Shown: one piece after another, positions 5,387 to 13,285 of the stretch | Position numbering within the stretch: position 1 is the stretch's first letter | Layout of the letters: the number at the start of each line of letters is the position of its first letter | Origin: an uncultured Oscillospiraceae bacterium | Lineage (GTDB): Bacteria > Bacillota > Clostridia > Oscillospirales > Acutalibacteraceae | NCBI GenBank assembly: GCA_900549755.1 | Contig: URPQ01000054.1 | Coordinates: 1-13,285 of the forward strand | Length of the DNA: 13,285 nucleotides | Reading direction: 5' to 3' | Position numbers and translations under genes: made by a program | Notes under the pieces: model-generated | Databases searched by the model: none | Told to the model about the DNA's origin: nothing | The model's input: only the letters and a program-made list of their open reading frames with translations

Positions 5387-6085
5387 CTATCCTATAAATT
5401 CGCGAACGCAGCGCTCATATGCTGCCACGGGGTCGGGTGCGGCGGTTATCGGTCTGCCCACCACTATATAGTCGCTGCCGATTTCCTTTGCTTTCTCGGG
5501 GGTGGTAACGCGCGATTGGTCGCCCTTGTCGCCGTCGGCAAAGCGTATGCCGGGCGTTACGGTTAAAAAGCCCTCGCCGCAGGCGTTATGTACCGCCGCC
5601 GCCTCAAGCGGGGAGCATACCACGCCGTCAAGCCCCGCGCACTTTGCGTTCTTAGCGTAGTGCATAACCACGTCTTCCATTTTGCCATCTATCAGCAAAT
5701 CTTTATGCATTGCTTCCTCGCTTGTTGAGGTAAGCTGGGTCACGGCTATAAGCAGGGGGCGGGTGCCGTCGGCTCTTGTCAGCCCCTCTATTGCCGCGGT
5801 CATCATAGCGGCAGTGCCCGCCGCGTGCAGGTTGCACATATCCACATCAAGGCGTGAAAGTACCGCCATTGATTTTTTTACGGTGTTCGGTATATCGTGC
5901 AGCTTTAAATCGAGGAATATTTTATGCCCGCGCGCCTTAATTTCCCTTACAATTTCGGGACCCTCGGCGTAGAAAAGCTCCATTCCTATTTTTACAAACG
6001 GTTTTTTGCCCTCAAATTTATCTAAAAAATTGAGGCAGGTTTCTTTGTCCGCAAAATCGCAGGCTATAATTACATCCTTACCCAT
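5387..6085 (-). CDS. pyrF: Orotidine 5'-phosphate decarboxylase
   Basis: A 232-residue TIM-barrel enzyme of the short bacterial group that decarboxylates OMP to UMP, the last step of the pathway. The catalytic Lys-Asp-Lys-Asp array is visible: Lys32 in FVKIG and then FLDLKLHDIPNTV (57-69) with Asp59, Lys61 and Asp64. TPGIR and VVGRPIT near the C-terminus supply the phosphate-binding loop, with the Arg in the VGRPI motif. The length is normal for the Bacillus-type enzyme. The ATG at 6085 overlaps the pyrD end as ATGGGTAA (8 bases) and follows AGGAGG at 8 bases. The strong ribosome binding site and overlap suggest coupled translation with pyrD. Nothing is odd about the gene. Confidence 0.97.
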   Translation of the reverse strand: MGKDVIIACDFADKETCLNFLDKFEGKKPFVKIGMELFYAEGPEIVREIKARGHKIFLDLKLHDIPNTVKKSMAVLSRLDVDMCNLHAAGTAAMMTAAIEGLTRADGTRPLLIAVTQLTSTSEEAMHKDLLIDGKMEDVVMHYAKNAKCAGLDGVVCSPLEAAAVHNACGEGFLTVTPGIRFADGDKGDQSRVTTPEKAKEIGSDYIVVGRPITAAPDPVAAYERCVREFIG

Positions 6086-6995
6086 TGTGCGCTCCTCCTA
6101 TAATTTCGCTTAAATTATTTATGCCGTATTTCTCCATTGCCCTCGGCAGGTCTTCTATAATTTTTTTGCAGGCATAAGGGTCTATAAGGTTGGCAGCGCC
6201 CACCTCTACTGCGGCGGCGCCCGCCAGCATAAACTCCAAAACGTCGGCGGCGGTGGATATTCCGCCCATACCTACAATCGGTATTTTTACCGCTTCGTAT
6301 ACCTGATACACCATTCTCACCGCCACGGGCTTTACCGCAGGACCCGAAAGCCCGCCCGTTTTGTTTGCAAGCAGGGGCTTTTTGGTTTTCAGGTCTATTT
6401 TCATACCTAGCAGGGTGTTTATAAGCGATACGCCGTCCGCTCCCGCAGCCTCGCACGCCTTGGCAATTTCGGTAATATCGGTCACATTGGGGGAGAGCTT
6501 AATAATTATGGGTTTATTCGTAACCGCCCTTACCGCCTTTGTAACCGCAGCTGCGTTTTCGGCGCTTGTGCCGAAAGCAAGCCCGCCGCCGTGAACGTTC
6601 GGGCAGGAAATGTTGATTTCAAACCAACCTATACCGTCGTCCGTATTAAGCGTTTCAACAGCCGAAACATAGTCGTTTACCGAAAAACCGCTTACATTCG
6701 CCATAACGGGCTTTTTGTAAACCGCTTTAAGGGTGCGAAGCTCATGGTTTAAAACCTTTTCCGCCCCCGGGTTTTGCAGCCCCACCGCGTTTAAAAGCCC
6801 GCTCGGGCACTCGGCAATTCTGGGCGTAGGGTTGCCGAAACGCGGCTCTTTGGTGGTGCCTTTAAGCGAAATTGAGCCTAAAATATTTATATTGTAAAAC
6901 CGTGTAAATTCATAGCCGAAGCCGAAAGTGCCGCTTGCGGGAATTACGGGGTTTGTAAGGCTTATTCCACAGAGGTTGACAGACGTATTTACCAT
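6078..6995 (-). CDS. pyrD: Dihydroorotate dehydrogenase, class 1B catalytic subunit
   Basis: A 305-residue FMN-binding TIM-barrel subunit that oxidises dihydroorotate to orotate. Class 1B enzymes work as a PyrD2-PyrK2 complex that uses NAD+, and pyrK lies directly upstream. Evidence: NPVIPASGTFGFG (15-27), SLKGTT (43-48) with the flavin-contacting Lys45, NISCPNVHGGG (128-138) with Cys131 as catalytic base (class 1 type; class 2 enzymes have Ser), IKLSPN (165-170), and GGISTAADVLEFMLAGA (244-260) for the FMN phosphate. The start is the ATG at 6995, seven bases after GGGAGG; it overlaps the pyrK stop as ATGGTAA. The open frame runs back to a TTG at 7034, but those 13 residues lie inside pyrK, lack a ribosome binding site and do not fit the family. 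The enzyme should be cytoplasmic, without a membrane anchor. Confidence 0.97.
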   Translation of the reverse strand: MVNTSVNLCGISLTNPVIPASGTFGFGYEFTRFYNINILGSISLKGTTKEPRFGNPTPRIAECPSGLLNAVGLQNPGAEKVLNHELRTLKAVYKKPVMANVSGFSVNDYVSAVETLNTDDGIGWFEINISCPNVHGGGLAFGTSAENAAAVTKAVRAVTNKPIIIKLSPNVTDITEIAKACEAAGADGVSLINTLLGMKIDLKTKKPLLANKTGGLSGPAVKPVAVRMVYQVYEAVKIPIVGMGGISTAADVLEFMLAGAAAVEVGAANLIDPYACKKIIEDLPRAMEKYGINNLSEIIGGAHNG

Positions 6996-7720
6996 TCTAT
7001 TTCCTCCCTTAAAAACACGGGGCCTTCGGTGCAAACGCGCTTAGGACCATTTTTTGTTTTGCAGGTGCAGCCCATGCAGGCGCCCGTGCCGCAGCCCATG
7101 CGCTCTTCAAAGCTAAATTGCCCGCTTGTTTTCGCGGCGGCGTTTACCGCCTTTAGCATAGGTTTCGGCCCGCAGGTGTAAAAATAGCTGTAATCGGCAT
7201 ATTCCATTGCGGCGTTTACAAAGCCTTTAAGCCCGTAAGAGCCGTCCGCCGTGGTAACGGCTACGTTAGCGCCGAGCGCGCGGAACTCATCTTCCAAAAA
7301 TATTTCCGATTTTGTGTTAAAGCCTAAAATTACGTTTACGGTCTTGTTTTCGGCGATAAGCTTTTTGCAAAGCCCGAAAAGGGGAGGAACGCCCACCCCG
7401 CCGCCTATAAGCAGGGGTTTATCGCCCGAAAGCGAGGTATCGTACCCGTTGCCGAGGGAAATTAAAAGGTCTAATTTTTCACCTTTTTTTATGCGGCCGA
7501 ACGCCCTTGTTCCGTCGCCTACCACCTTGTAAATAATTGTAAGGGTATTACTGTTCCAATCACATATGGAAATAGGGCGGCGCAGGTAAAATTCGGGTAT
7601 TTTAATGTTTACAAACTGCCCCGGCGCGGTAATGGGCGAGGTATCACCCGCAAGCGCCATTTTAAAAACCGAGGGGGCAATCTGCTCATTTTCCGTAACT
7701 TCGTAAAAATCCTGTTTCAT
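6989..7720 (-). CDS. pyrK: Dihydroorotate dehydrogenase electron transfer subunit
   Basis: A 243-residue flavin and iron-sulfur subunit that passes electrons from PyrD-bound FMN to NAD+. The FAD domain has LRRPISI (46-52, R-x-x-S type FAD contact), the nucleotide domain starts with KPLLIGGGVGVPPLFGL (101-117), and YTCGPKPMLKAV (181-192) is the usual pyridine-nucleotide motif. The C-terminal [2Fe-2S] site shows Cys210, Cys215, Cys218 and Cys230 (CGTGACMGC and RVC). I choose the ATG at 7720, six bases after AAAGGA. A TTG at 7735 that extends the frame by five codons overlaps the carB stop and lies within the ribosome binding region. There are 11 bases between the carB stop and this start, and the gene end overlaps pyrD by 7 bases, in keeping with a 1:1 complex. 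Confidence 0.96.
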   Translation of the reverse strand: MKQDFYEVTENEQIAPSVFKMALAGDTSPITAPGQFVNIKIPEFYLRRPISICDWNSNTLTIIYKVVGDGTRAFGRIKKGEKLDLLISLGNGYDTSLSGDKPLLIGGGVGVPPLFGLCKKLIAENKTVNVILGFNTKSEIFLEDEFRALGANVAVTTADGSYGLKGFVNAAMEYADYSYFYTCGPKPMLKAVNAAAKTSGQFSFEERMGCGTGACMGCTCKTKNGPKRVCTEGPVFLREEIEW

Positions 7721-7731
7721 AGCGTTTCCTT

Positions 7732-10700
7732 TCAAGCGTCTATTGTGGAAATTCCGAGGGTGGTTTCTTCAAGCACGTCAAGCAGTACCTTAACGGTATC
7801 GAGTGACGTAAACATTGTAACGTTGTTTTCAACGGCGCAGCGGCGGATTTCGTACCCGTCAGACAGCACTCCGGAGGAATTCATATCCCGCGTGTTTATA
7901 ACGTAGGTAACATAGCCCTGCCGTATTGCGTCGGTTATCTCTTTACTTCCGTCACTAAGTTTCCCCACCGCGTGGGTGCGTATTCCGTTTTGCTTTAAAA
8001 ATTCAGCCGTGCCGGCAGTTGCCTGAATATTAAAGCCCATATTGTAAAAGCGGCGAATAAGCGGCAGCGCCTCTTCCTTATCCTTATCGGCAATTGTAGC
8101 AAGCACCGTGCCGTAGTTCATAACGTTCATACCGCTGGCTTTAAGCGCCTTGTAAAGCGCGCGGGTGAGCTTATCGTCGTAGCCTATGGCTTCGCCCGTG
8201 GATTTCATTTCGGGTGACAGGTAAGCGTCAAGCCCTCTGAGCTTTGAGAAAGAGAACGCGGGGGCTTTTACATACCAGCGCTTTTTGTCGCCGGGGTAAA
8301 TTTTATCAAAGCCCTGCTCTTTAAGGCTTTTGCCTAAAATTACAAGCGTTGCAATGTCGGCAAGGCTGAATCCCGTAGCCTTTGAAAGGAACGGAACGGT
8401 TCTTGAAGAGCGCGGGTTTACTTCTATTATAAACACATTATCGTTTTTATCAACAATAAACTGAATGTTGTAAAGCCCTATTATGCCGATGCCCAGTCCT
8501 AACCGCCTTGTGTAATCAAGTATTGTTTCGCGCACCTTTTCGCTTATGCTGAATGTGGGGTACACGCTTATTGAGTCGCCGCTGTGTATGCCCGTGCGCT
8601 CCACAAGCTCCATAATTCCGGGCACGAAAACGTCCTTACCGTCGCAAATCGCGTCTACTTCGAGCTCCTTGCCCGAAATGTATTTATCAACAAGCACGGG
8701 CTTATCTTCGTCAATTTCAACCGCGGTGCGCAGGTATCGGCGCAGCTGTTCTTCGTCCGCCACTATCTGCATTGCTCTGCCGCCCAACACAAACGATGGG
8801 CGCACAAGCACTGGGTAGCCGATTTCGGCGGCGGCTTTTACGCCGTCCTCAATTTTGGTTACCGCCTTGCCCTGCGGCTGGGGGATATTAAGCTCCTTTA
8901 ACACCTTTTCAAATAAATCGCGGTTTTCGGCGCGGTCTATTGCTTCGCAGTCCGTGCCGATAATTTTAACCCCGCGGTTTTTAAGGCTTTCGGCAAGGTT
9001 AATGGCGGTCTGCCCGCCGAGAGACGCTATAACCCCTATCGGCTTTTCAAGGTGTATAATGTTCATAACGTCCTCGGTGCAAAGCGGCTCAAAGTAGAGT
9101 TTATCCGAGCAGGTGTAATCGGTCGAGACGGTTTCGGGGTTGTTGTTTATAATTATCGCTTCATACCCCGATTTTTTAATTGTGGTAACCGCATGCACGG
9201 TGGAGTAATCAAATTCAACGCCCTGACCTATTCTTATGGGTCCCGAGCCTAAAACTATTATCTTCTTTTTATCCGATACCGCCGATTCGTTTTCGTCCTC
9301 ATAGGTAGAGTAAAAATAGGGGATATAGCTTTCAAATTCCGAGGCGCAGGTGTCAATCATTTTATAAACGGGGAACATACCGCGCTTTTCCCTTATTTTA
9401 TAAATTTCTTCGCCTGTCATACCCCAAAGCTTACCTATAAATTCATCGGAAAATCCGAGCTTTTTGGCGGCATACAGCGTGTCGGTATCGCCTATATGCT
9501 CGCGCAGTTTATTCTCGGTTTTTACGATATTCTTTATCTTTTCAAGGAAAAGCATATCTATTTTTGTGGCGTTGCAAATCATGCCTATATCGGTCTTTCG
9601 GCGCAGGAGTTCTGCAATTGCGTAAATGCGGTCGTCGGTGCCGTCCTTTATATAGCTTAACATTTCGTCGTCCGAAAAAGCTTCAAACTTCTTCATATAA
9701 AGGTGGTTTACGCCTATTTCAAGTGACCTTGCGGCTTTAAGCAGGCTTTCCTCAATCGTTCTGCCCACGCTCATAACCTCGCCCGTGGCTTTCATTTGGG
9801 TGGAAAGTTTATTGTTAGCCGATGAAAATTTATCAAACGGGAAACGCGGCATTTTGGTAACAACGTAATCGAGTGCGGGTTCAAAGGAAGCGGGAGTGTT
9901 GGCTATCATAATTTCATCAAGCCGCATACCTACCGATATTTTGGCGCTGACTCGCGCTATAGGGTAGCCGCTTGCCTTGCTTGCAAGGGCGGAGGAGCGC
10001 GAAACGCGGGGGTTTACCTCAATAAGATAGTAGTTAAAGGAAAGTGGGTCAAGCGCAAACTGCACGTTGCAGCCGCCCTCGATTTTAAGGGCGCGTATGA
10101 TTTTAAGGGCGCTGTCGCGCAGCATATGGTACTCTTTGTTGGTAAGTGTCTGCGAGGGGCAAACCACAATTGAGTCGCCCGTGTGAATGCCCACGGGGTC
10201 AACATTTTCCATATTGCAAATGGTAATCGCGGTGTCGTTATTATCGCGCATTACCTCGTATTCAATTTCCTTATAGCCCTTTATGCTTTTTTCCACCAAA
10301 ACCTGATGAACGGGGGAAAGCTCCAAAGCGCCCCTTAATATTTCAGCACATTCTTCCTCATTATCGGCAAAGCCGCCGCCCGTGCCGCCCAATGTAAAGG
10401 CGGGGCGCAATACCACGGGGTAGCCTATTTCCTTTGCGGCTGCAAGCCCGTCTTCAAGGCTTTCGGCTATTACCGATTGCAAAACAGGCTCGCCTATTTC
10501 TTCACAAAGCTCTTTAAAAAGCTCCCTGTCCTCGGCGCGCTCAATGCTGCGGCTTGAGGTTCCCAAAAGCTCTACATTGCACTCGCGCAGAACGCCCTTT
10601 TTTTCAAGCTGCATAGCAAGGTTAAGCCCCGTTTGCCCGCCAATGCCGGGAAGCACCGCGTCGGGGCGCTCGTAGCGTATTACCTTTGCCAAATATTCAA

Positions 10701-10911
10701 GTGTCAGCGGCTCCATATACACCTTGTCGGCAATAGATGTATCGGTCATAATGGTTGCGGGGTTTGAGTTGCAGAGGACTACCTCGTACCCCTCTTCTTT
10801 AAGTGCTAAGCACGCCTGCGTACCCGCATAGTCGAACTCCGCCGCCTGACCTATTACAATAGGGCCTGAGCCTATTACCAGTATCTTTTTTATGTCGGTT
10901 CTTTTAGGCAT
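7732..10911 (-). CDS. carB: Carbamoyl phosphate synthase, large subunit
   Basis: A 1059-residue synthetase, the usual length, that makes carbamoyl phosphate from bicarbonate, ammonia delivered by CarA, and two ATP. It shows the duplicated layout: the first half starts with GSGPIVIGQAAEFDYAG (14-30) and has the ATP-grasp elements RPAFTLGGTGGG (169-180) and IEVNPRVSRSSALASK (297-312). The second half starts with GSGPIRIGQGVEFDYS (555-570), with RPSFVLGGRAM (704-714) and IIEVNPRSSRT (828-838). The C-terminal MGS-like regulatory domain covers about 935-1059; its ATAGTA loop (964-969) aligns with the threonines that bind the effector phosphate, so UMP inhibition is plausible. The ATG at 10911 follows GGAGG at 9 bases and overlaps the carA stop as ATGCCTAA. 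Since no separate arginine carA/carB set is in the window, the same enzyme may also serve arginine synthesis. Confidence 0.98.
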   Translation of the reverse strand: MPKRTDIKKILVIGSGPIVIGQAAEFDYAGTQACLALKEEGYEVVLCNSNPATIMTDTSIADKVYMEPLTLEYLAKVIRYERPDAVLPGIGGQTGLNLAMQLEKKGVLRECNVELLGTSSRSIERAEDRELFKELCEEIGEPVLQSVIAESLEDGLAAAKEIGYPVVLRPAFTLGGTGGGFADNEEECAEILRGALELSPVHQVLVEKSIKGYKEIEYEVMRDNNDTAITICNMENVDPVGIHTGDSIVVCPSQTLTNKEYHMLRDSALKIIRALKIEGGCNVQFALDPLSFNYYLIEVNPRVSRSSALASKASGYPIARVSAKISVGMRLDEIMIANTPASFEPALDYVVTKMPRFPFDKFSSANNKLSTQMKATGEVMSVGRTIEESLLKAARSLEIGVNHLYMKKFEAFSDDEMLSYIKDGTDDRIYAIAELLRRKTDIGMICNATKIDMLFLEKIKNIVKTENKLREHIGDTDTLYAAKKLGFSDEFIGKLWGMTGEEIYKIREKRGMFPVYKMIDTCASEFESYIPYFYSTYEDENESAVSDKKKIIVLGSGPIRIGQGVEFDYSTVHAVTTIKKSGYEAIIINNNPETVSTDYTCSDKLYFEPLCTEDVMNIIHLEKPIGVIASLGGQTAINLAESLKNRGVKIIGTDCEAIDRAENRDLFEKVLKELNIPQPQGKAVTKIEDGVKAAAEIGYPVLVRPSFVLGGRAMQIVADEEQLRRYLRTAVEIDEDKPVLVDKYISGKELEVDAICDGKDVFVPGIMELVERTGIHSGDSISVYPTFSISEKVRETILDYTRRLGLGIGIIGLYNIQFIVDKNDNVFIIEVNPRSSRTVPFLSKATGFSLADIATLVILGKSLKEQGFDKIYPGDKKRWYVKAPAFSFSKLRGLDAYLSPEMKSTGEAIGYDDKLTRALYKALKASGMNVMNYGTVLATIADKDKEEALPLIRRFYNMGFNIQATAGTAEFLKQNGIRTHAVGKLSDGSKEITDAIRQGYVTYVINTRDMNSSGVLSDGYEIRRCAVENNVTMFTSLDTVKVLLDVLEETTLGISTIDA

Positions 10912-11992
10912 TTTTGTTTTCCTCCATAAGAGATGTGAATTTATCGAATAAATAGGCGCTGTCCTGCGGGCCGGGCGCGCTTTCGGGGTGGTACTGCACG
11001 CTGAACATCTTTGATTTTTCGTCGCTTACGCCCTCTACCGTGTTATCAAGCAGATTTATGTGGGTGACTTTAAGCCCCGTGTTTTCAAGGCTCTTTTCGT
11101 TTACAGCGTAGCTGTGGTTTTGCGAGGTTATTTCAATTTTTCCCGTTTCAAGGTTTTTAACGGGGTGGTTTCCGCCGCGGTGACCGAATTTTAATTTATA
11201 TGTCTCGGCGCCGCAGGCAAGGCATATCATTTGATGCCCCAAACATATGCCGAATATCGGGTACTTACCCCTTAACTTTTTTACTAAATCAATTACGGGT
11301 ATAACGTCTTCGGGGTCACCCGGCCCGTTTGAAAGGAAAATGCCGTCGGGCTTCATTTTTTCAACCTCTGCGGCAGAGGTGTTGTAGGGCATTACCGTAA
11401 CATTGCACCCGCGCGCGTTTAACGAGCGGATAATGTTGAGTTTTATTCCGCAGTCAATCGCCACAACATTGTATTTTGCGTTAGCCGTTCTTGAATAGCG
11501 GCGCTTTTTGCAGCTGACATGCGCCACCGCGTCGTGCGGCACGGGGGTGTTTTTAATTTTTTCAAGAGCTTCTTCTGTCGGCGTATCGGCGTTTGTGATA
11601 ATTCCGCGGCGCGAGCCTAAATCGCGTATACTGCGGGTAAGTTTCCTTGTATCAATACCCGCAAGCCCCGGTATTTTATAATCTTCCATTACTTCCGATA
11701 AGGTTTTGGTATAGCGGAAGTTAGAGGGCAGGTCGTTATACTCCCTTACTATCAGCCCCCCTATTGTGGGGTTTTTGGTTTCGTAGTCTTCGTCGGCAGT
11801 GCCGTAGTTGCCTATAAGCGGGTAGGTCATAACCACCGCCTGATAGGTGTAAGATGGGTCGGATATTATTTCCTGATACCCCACCATAGAGGTATTGAAA
11901 ACTATTTCGCACACCGCGTCGCCCGTGTAGCCGAAGCCCGTGCCGTAATACTCGGCGCCGTCTTCAAGCACTAATTTTCTGTTATATTCCAT
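10904..11992 (-). CDS. carA: Carbamoyl phosphate synthase, small (glutaminase) subunit
   Basis: A 362-residue subunit that hydrolyses glutamine and channels ammonia to CarB. The N-terminal CPSase domain (about 1-150) includes FNTSMVGYQEIISDPSY (32-48) and GIDTRKLTR (112-120). The C-terminal class I glutamine amidotransferase domain (about 173-355) has SNGPGDPED (221-229), the nucleophile Cys250 in GICLGHQ, and the other triad members His335 and Glu337 in QYHPE. It is complete and of normal length. The ATG at 11992 lies inside the end of pyrC (22-base overlap), preceded by GGAGGT about ten bases upstream, and its own stop overlaps carB by 8 bases. This tight chain suggests coupled translation of PyrC, CarA and CarB. 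Confidence 0.97.
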   Translation of the reverse strand: MEYNRKLVLEDGAEYYGTGFGYTGDAVCEIVFNTSMVGYQEIISDPSYTYQAVVMTYPLIGNYGTADEDYETKNPTIGGLIVREYNDLPSNFRYTKTLSEVMEDYKIPGLAGIDTRKLTRSIRDLGSRRGIITNADTPTEEALEKIKNTPVPHDAVAHVSCKKRRYSRTANAKYNVVAIDCGIKLNIIRSLNARGCNVTVMPYNTSAAEVEKMKPDGIFLSNGPGDPEDVIPVIDLVKKLRGKYPIFGICLGHQMICLACGAETYKLKFGHRGGNHPVKNLETGKIEITSQNHSYAVNEKSLENTGLKVTHINLLDNTVEGVSDEKSKMFSVQYHPESAPGPQDSAYLFDKFTSLMEENKNA

Positions 11993-13182
11993 ACTACTTT
12001 ACCTCCGCATACTGTAAGTAAGTTTTTGCCTGCTACCGTAAGCCCGTCAAACGGCGTGCTTTTGCCCTTGCTTTTAAATTCGCAGGGGTTAATTTTATAT
12101 TCGCTTTGCAAATCGTAAATGCAAATATCGTCGGTCTTTGGTAATCCGAACCGCCTGCGCGGGTTTATCGCCATTAGTTCAATAAGCTTTTCAAGCGTTA
12201 TTATGCCTTTCTTTACAAGATAAGTATACAACACGGGAAAAGCGGTTTCAAGCCCCACAACGCCCATAAGGCTGTTTTCAAGACCCCGCGATTTTTCTTC
12301 ACTGCTGTGCGGCGCGTGGTCGGTGGCTATCATATCAATTGTGCCGTCCTGCAAGCCCTTTATTAAAGCCTGCCTGTCCTCTTCGCTGCGTATCGGCGGG
12401 TTCATTTTAAAATTGCCGCTCTCTTTTAAATCCATATCGTTAAATATTAAGTAGTGCGGCGCGGTCTCGCATGTTACGTCCACGCCCTCCGCCTTGGCTT
12501 TTCGTATCAGTTCCACGCTTTCCTTGCAGGAAATATGGCAGACGTGGTACTTGCAGCCCGTTTCCTTTGCAAGCCTTAGATCTCTTTCAATGGGTTTCCA
12601 CTCGCTCTCTGCACATATGCCCTTGTGACCGTGCAGGCGGGCGTATTCGCCTTTATGAATGTATCCGCCGCAAAGCAGCGAGTTATCCTCGCAGTGGGCG
12701 GCTATTATTTTCCCGAGCGCTTTCGCTTTAAGCATAGCGTCTCTCATCATATCTTCGCTTTGCACGCCTTTGCCGTCGTCCGAAAAGGCTACGCAGTAGG
12801 GGGCAAGGGCTTTCATATTTGTAAGCGTTTCGCCCTTTTCGCCCACGGTTATTGCGGCATAGGGGTGAACGCGCACCGCCGCGTCCTTTTCGATAATTCC
12901 TATCTGCTCTTTTATGTTTTCTACGCTGTCGGGCACGGGGTTCAGGTTCGGCATTGTGCAAACGTCGGTATAGCCGCCGCGCGCCGCTGCAAGCGAACCT
13001 GTTTTTATTGTTTCTTTGTAAAAAAATCCCGGTTCTCTGAAATGCACATGCACATCGCAGAAAGCCGGAAAAATATAAACATTATTAAAATCGGAAAGAA
13101 AGCCGACGCCGCCGACCGATAATTCGTGATTTTGCTGTTCTGTTTTACCGTTTCGGTAAACAAAGGCGTTGTTCAGTGTCAT
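11971..13182 (-). CDS. pyrC: Dihydroorotase (class I)
   Basis: A 403-residue amidohydrolase that closes N-carbamoyl-aspartate to dihydroorotate using a metal centre. It shows DVHVHFREPG (43-52) with the metal-binding H-x-H, TMPNLNPVPDS (76-86), the class I acidic FSDDGK (133-138) that takes the place of the carboxylated lysine, AHCED (162-166, His163), YHVCHISC (212-219), TAPHYL (240-245), KMNPPIR (259-265) and TDHAPH (287-292) with the catalytic Asp288. The length matches class I enzymes of Firmicutes rather than the 340-residue E. coli type. The ATG at 13182 has AGGAG six bases upstream. It is the first gene of the operon, and a terminator hairpin ends directly before that ribosome binding site. 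Its end overlaps carA by 22 bases. Confidence 0.97.
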   Translation of the reverse strand: MTLNNAFVYRNGKTEQQNHELSVGGVGFLSDFNNVYIFPAFCDVHVHFREPGFFYKETIKTGSLAAARGGYTDVCTMPNLNPVPDSVENIKEQIGIIEKDAAVRVHPYAAITVGEKGETLTNMKALAPYCVAFSDDGKGVQSEDMMRDAMLKAKALGKIIAAHCEDNSLLCGGYIHKGEYARLHGHKGICAESEWKPIERDLRLAKETGCKYHVCHISCKESVELIRKAKAEGVDVTCETAPHYLIFNDMDLKESGNFKMNPPIRSEEDRQALIKGLQDGTIDMIATDHAPHSSEEKSRGLENSLMGVVGLETAFPVLYTYLVKKGIITLEKLIELMAINPRRRFGLPKTDDICIYDLQSEYKINPCEFKSKGKSTPFDGLTVAGKNLLTVCGGKVVWNITEN

Positions 13183-13193
13183 AATCTGCTCCT

Positions 13194-13224
13194 AAAAAAA
13201 CGACCCGCTTTTTAAGCAGGTCGT
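13194..13224 (-). terminator. Intrinsic terminator before pyrC, probable attenuator of the pyr operon
   Basis: On the minus strand ACGACCTGCTT (13224-13214) and AAGCGGGTCGT (13210-13200) form an 11-bp stem with one G-U pair and an AAA loop, followed by seven U (13200-13194). The pyrC ribosome binding site AGGAG (13193-13189) follows at once, so there is no space for a promoter between the terminator and pyrC. Transcription of the operon must pass through it. I see no clear PyrR-binding loop or antiterminator in the visible leader; CGCTT (13231-13227) could pair with the 3' arm, but only weakly. Confidence 0.8.
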
Positions 13225-13249
13225 AAGCGCAGCAAAACATACCGATACG

Positions 13250-13285
13250 TTAATTGGTTTTTTTACGGTTTACAATCTTGCCGGC
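13250..13285 (-). CDS. Possible C-terminal end of an upstream gene, or a leader peptide
   Basis: At the window edge the minus strand reads AGKIVNRKKTN followed by TAA (13252-13250); the other two frames close earlier. It may be the basic C-terminus of the gene upstream of pyrC, or the end of a leader peptide. Its stop is 25 bases before the terminator stem. Eleven codons are too few to name it, and the frame may be chance. Confidence 0.2.
   Translation of the reverse strand, partial: AGKIVNRKKTN

Noticed and set aside
6996..7034. N-terminal extension of pyrD to a TTG codon
   Set aside because: It lies within pyrK, lacks a ribosome binding site and does not fit the DHODH family. The ATG at 6995 has GGGAGG at good spacing.
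7721..7735. Start of pyrK at a TTG overlapping the carB stop
   Set aside because: The TTG falls inside the ribosome binding region (AAAGGA) that serves the ATG at 7720.
12625..13122. Long plus-strand frame of 165 codons opposite pyrC, with other long antisense frames over pyrD, pyrE, carB and pyrB
   Set aside because: All are antisense shadows of strongly conserved genes, without ribosome binding sites or family-like sequence.
13225..13285. PyrR binding loop in the pyrC leader
   Set aside because: I looked for the conserved binding-loop pattern of Bacillus-type pyr leaders and did not find it in the visible leader. More leader may lie beyond the window edge.
1..13285. A defence system, CRISPR array, toxin-antitoxin pair or prophage
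   Set aside because: No repeat-spacer pattern, nuclease, toxin-like or phage structural gene was seen. The accessory part consists of transposon remnants and the rest is a housekeeping operon.

Overview
The window looks like a chromosome segment of a low-to-moderate GC Clostridia bacterium, probably of the Oscillospiraceae/Ruminococcaceae type. The reasons are strong GGAGG-type ribosome binding sites, Firmicute-style operon packing, a class 1B dihydroorotate dehydrogenase (PyrD plus PyrK), a pyrBI pair as found in clostridia, and a TnpV-type mobile-element gene. This assignment is inference from family resemblance; no ribosomal RNA or species marker is present. Every gene I accept lies on the minus strand, so the window reads from right to left.

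Right part (13285 to 3387): one complete operon for de novo UMP synthesis, in the order pyrC, carA, carB, pyrK, pyrD, pyrF, pyrE, pyrB, pyrI. CarA/CarB make carbamoyl phosphate, PyrB/PyrI condense it with aspartate, PyrC closes the ring, PyrD/PyrK oxidise dihydroorotate to orotate, PyrE adds the ribose phosphate and PyrF decarboxylates OMP to UMP. Neighbouring genes overlap by 1 to 22 bases or are 6 to 11 bases apart, and nearly all have their own Shine-Dalgarno sequence. A strong intrinsic terminator hairpin sits directly before the pyrC ribosome binding site, with no room for a promoter in between, so the operon is probably controlled by transcription attenuation. A weaker terminator-like hairpin follows pyrI.

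Middle part (about 3310 to 2262): a single gene for a three-repeat S1-type RNA-binding protein, with its own probable -10 box, a 9-base inverted repeat that can mask its ribosome binding site in longer transcripts, and a near-perfect terminator with a 15-bp stem.

Left part (2260 to 1): AT-richer, decayed mobile DNA. In order there are a probable tail fragment of a large serine recombinase, a small 56-residue gene and an intact tnpV gene behind a plausible promoter, the C-terminal fragment of an IS66-family transposase with its terminator hairpin and element end (GTAAGCGTC), and an N-acylglucosamine/cellobiose 2-epimerase-family gene cut off by that IS end. The last 110 bases are low-complexity DNA without a gene. 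I see no CRISPR array, tRNA, rRNA or defence system. The most interesting points are the two RNA-level control candidates (before pyrC and before the S1 gene) and the nested mobile-element scar.
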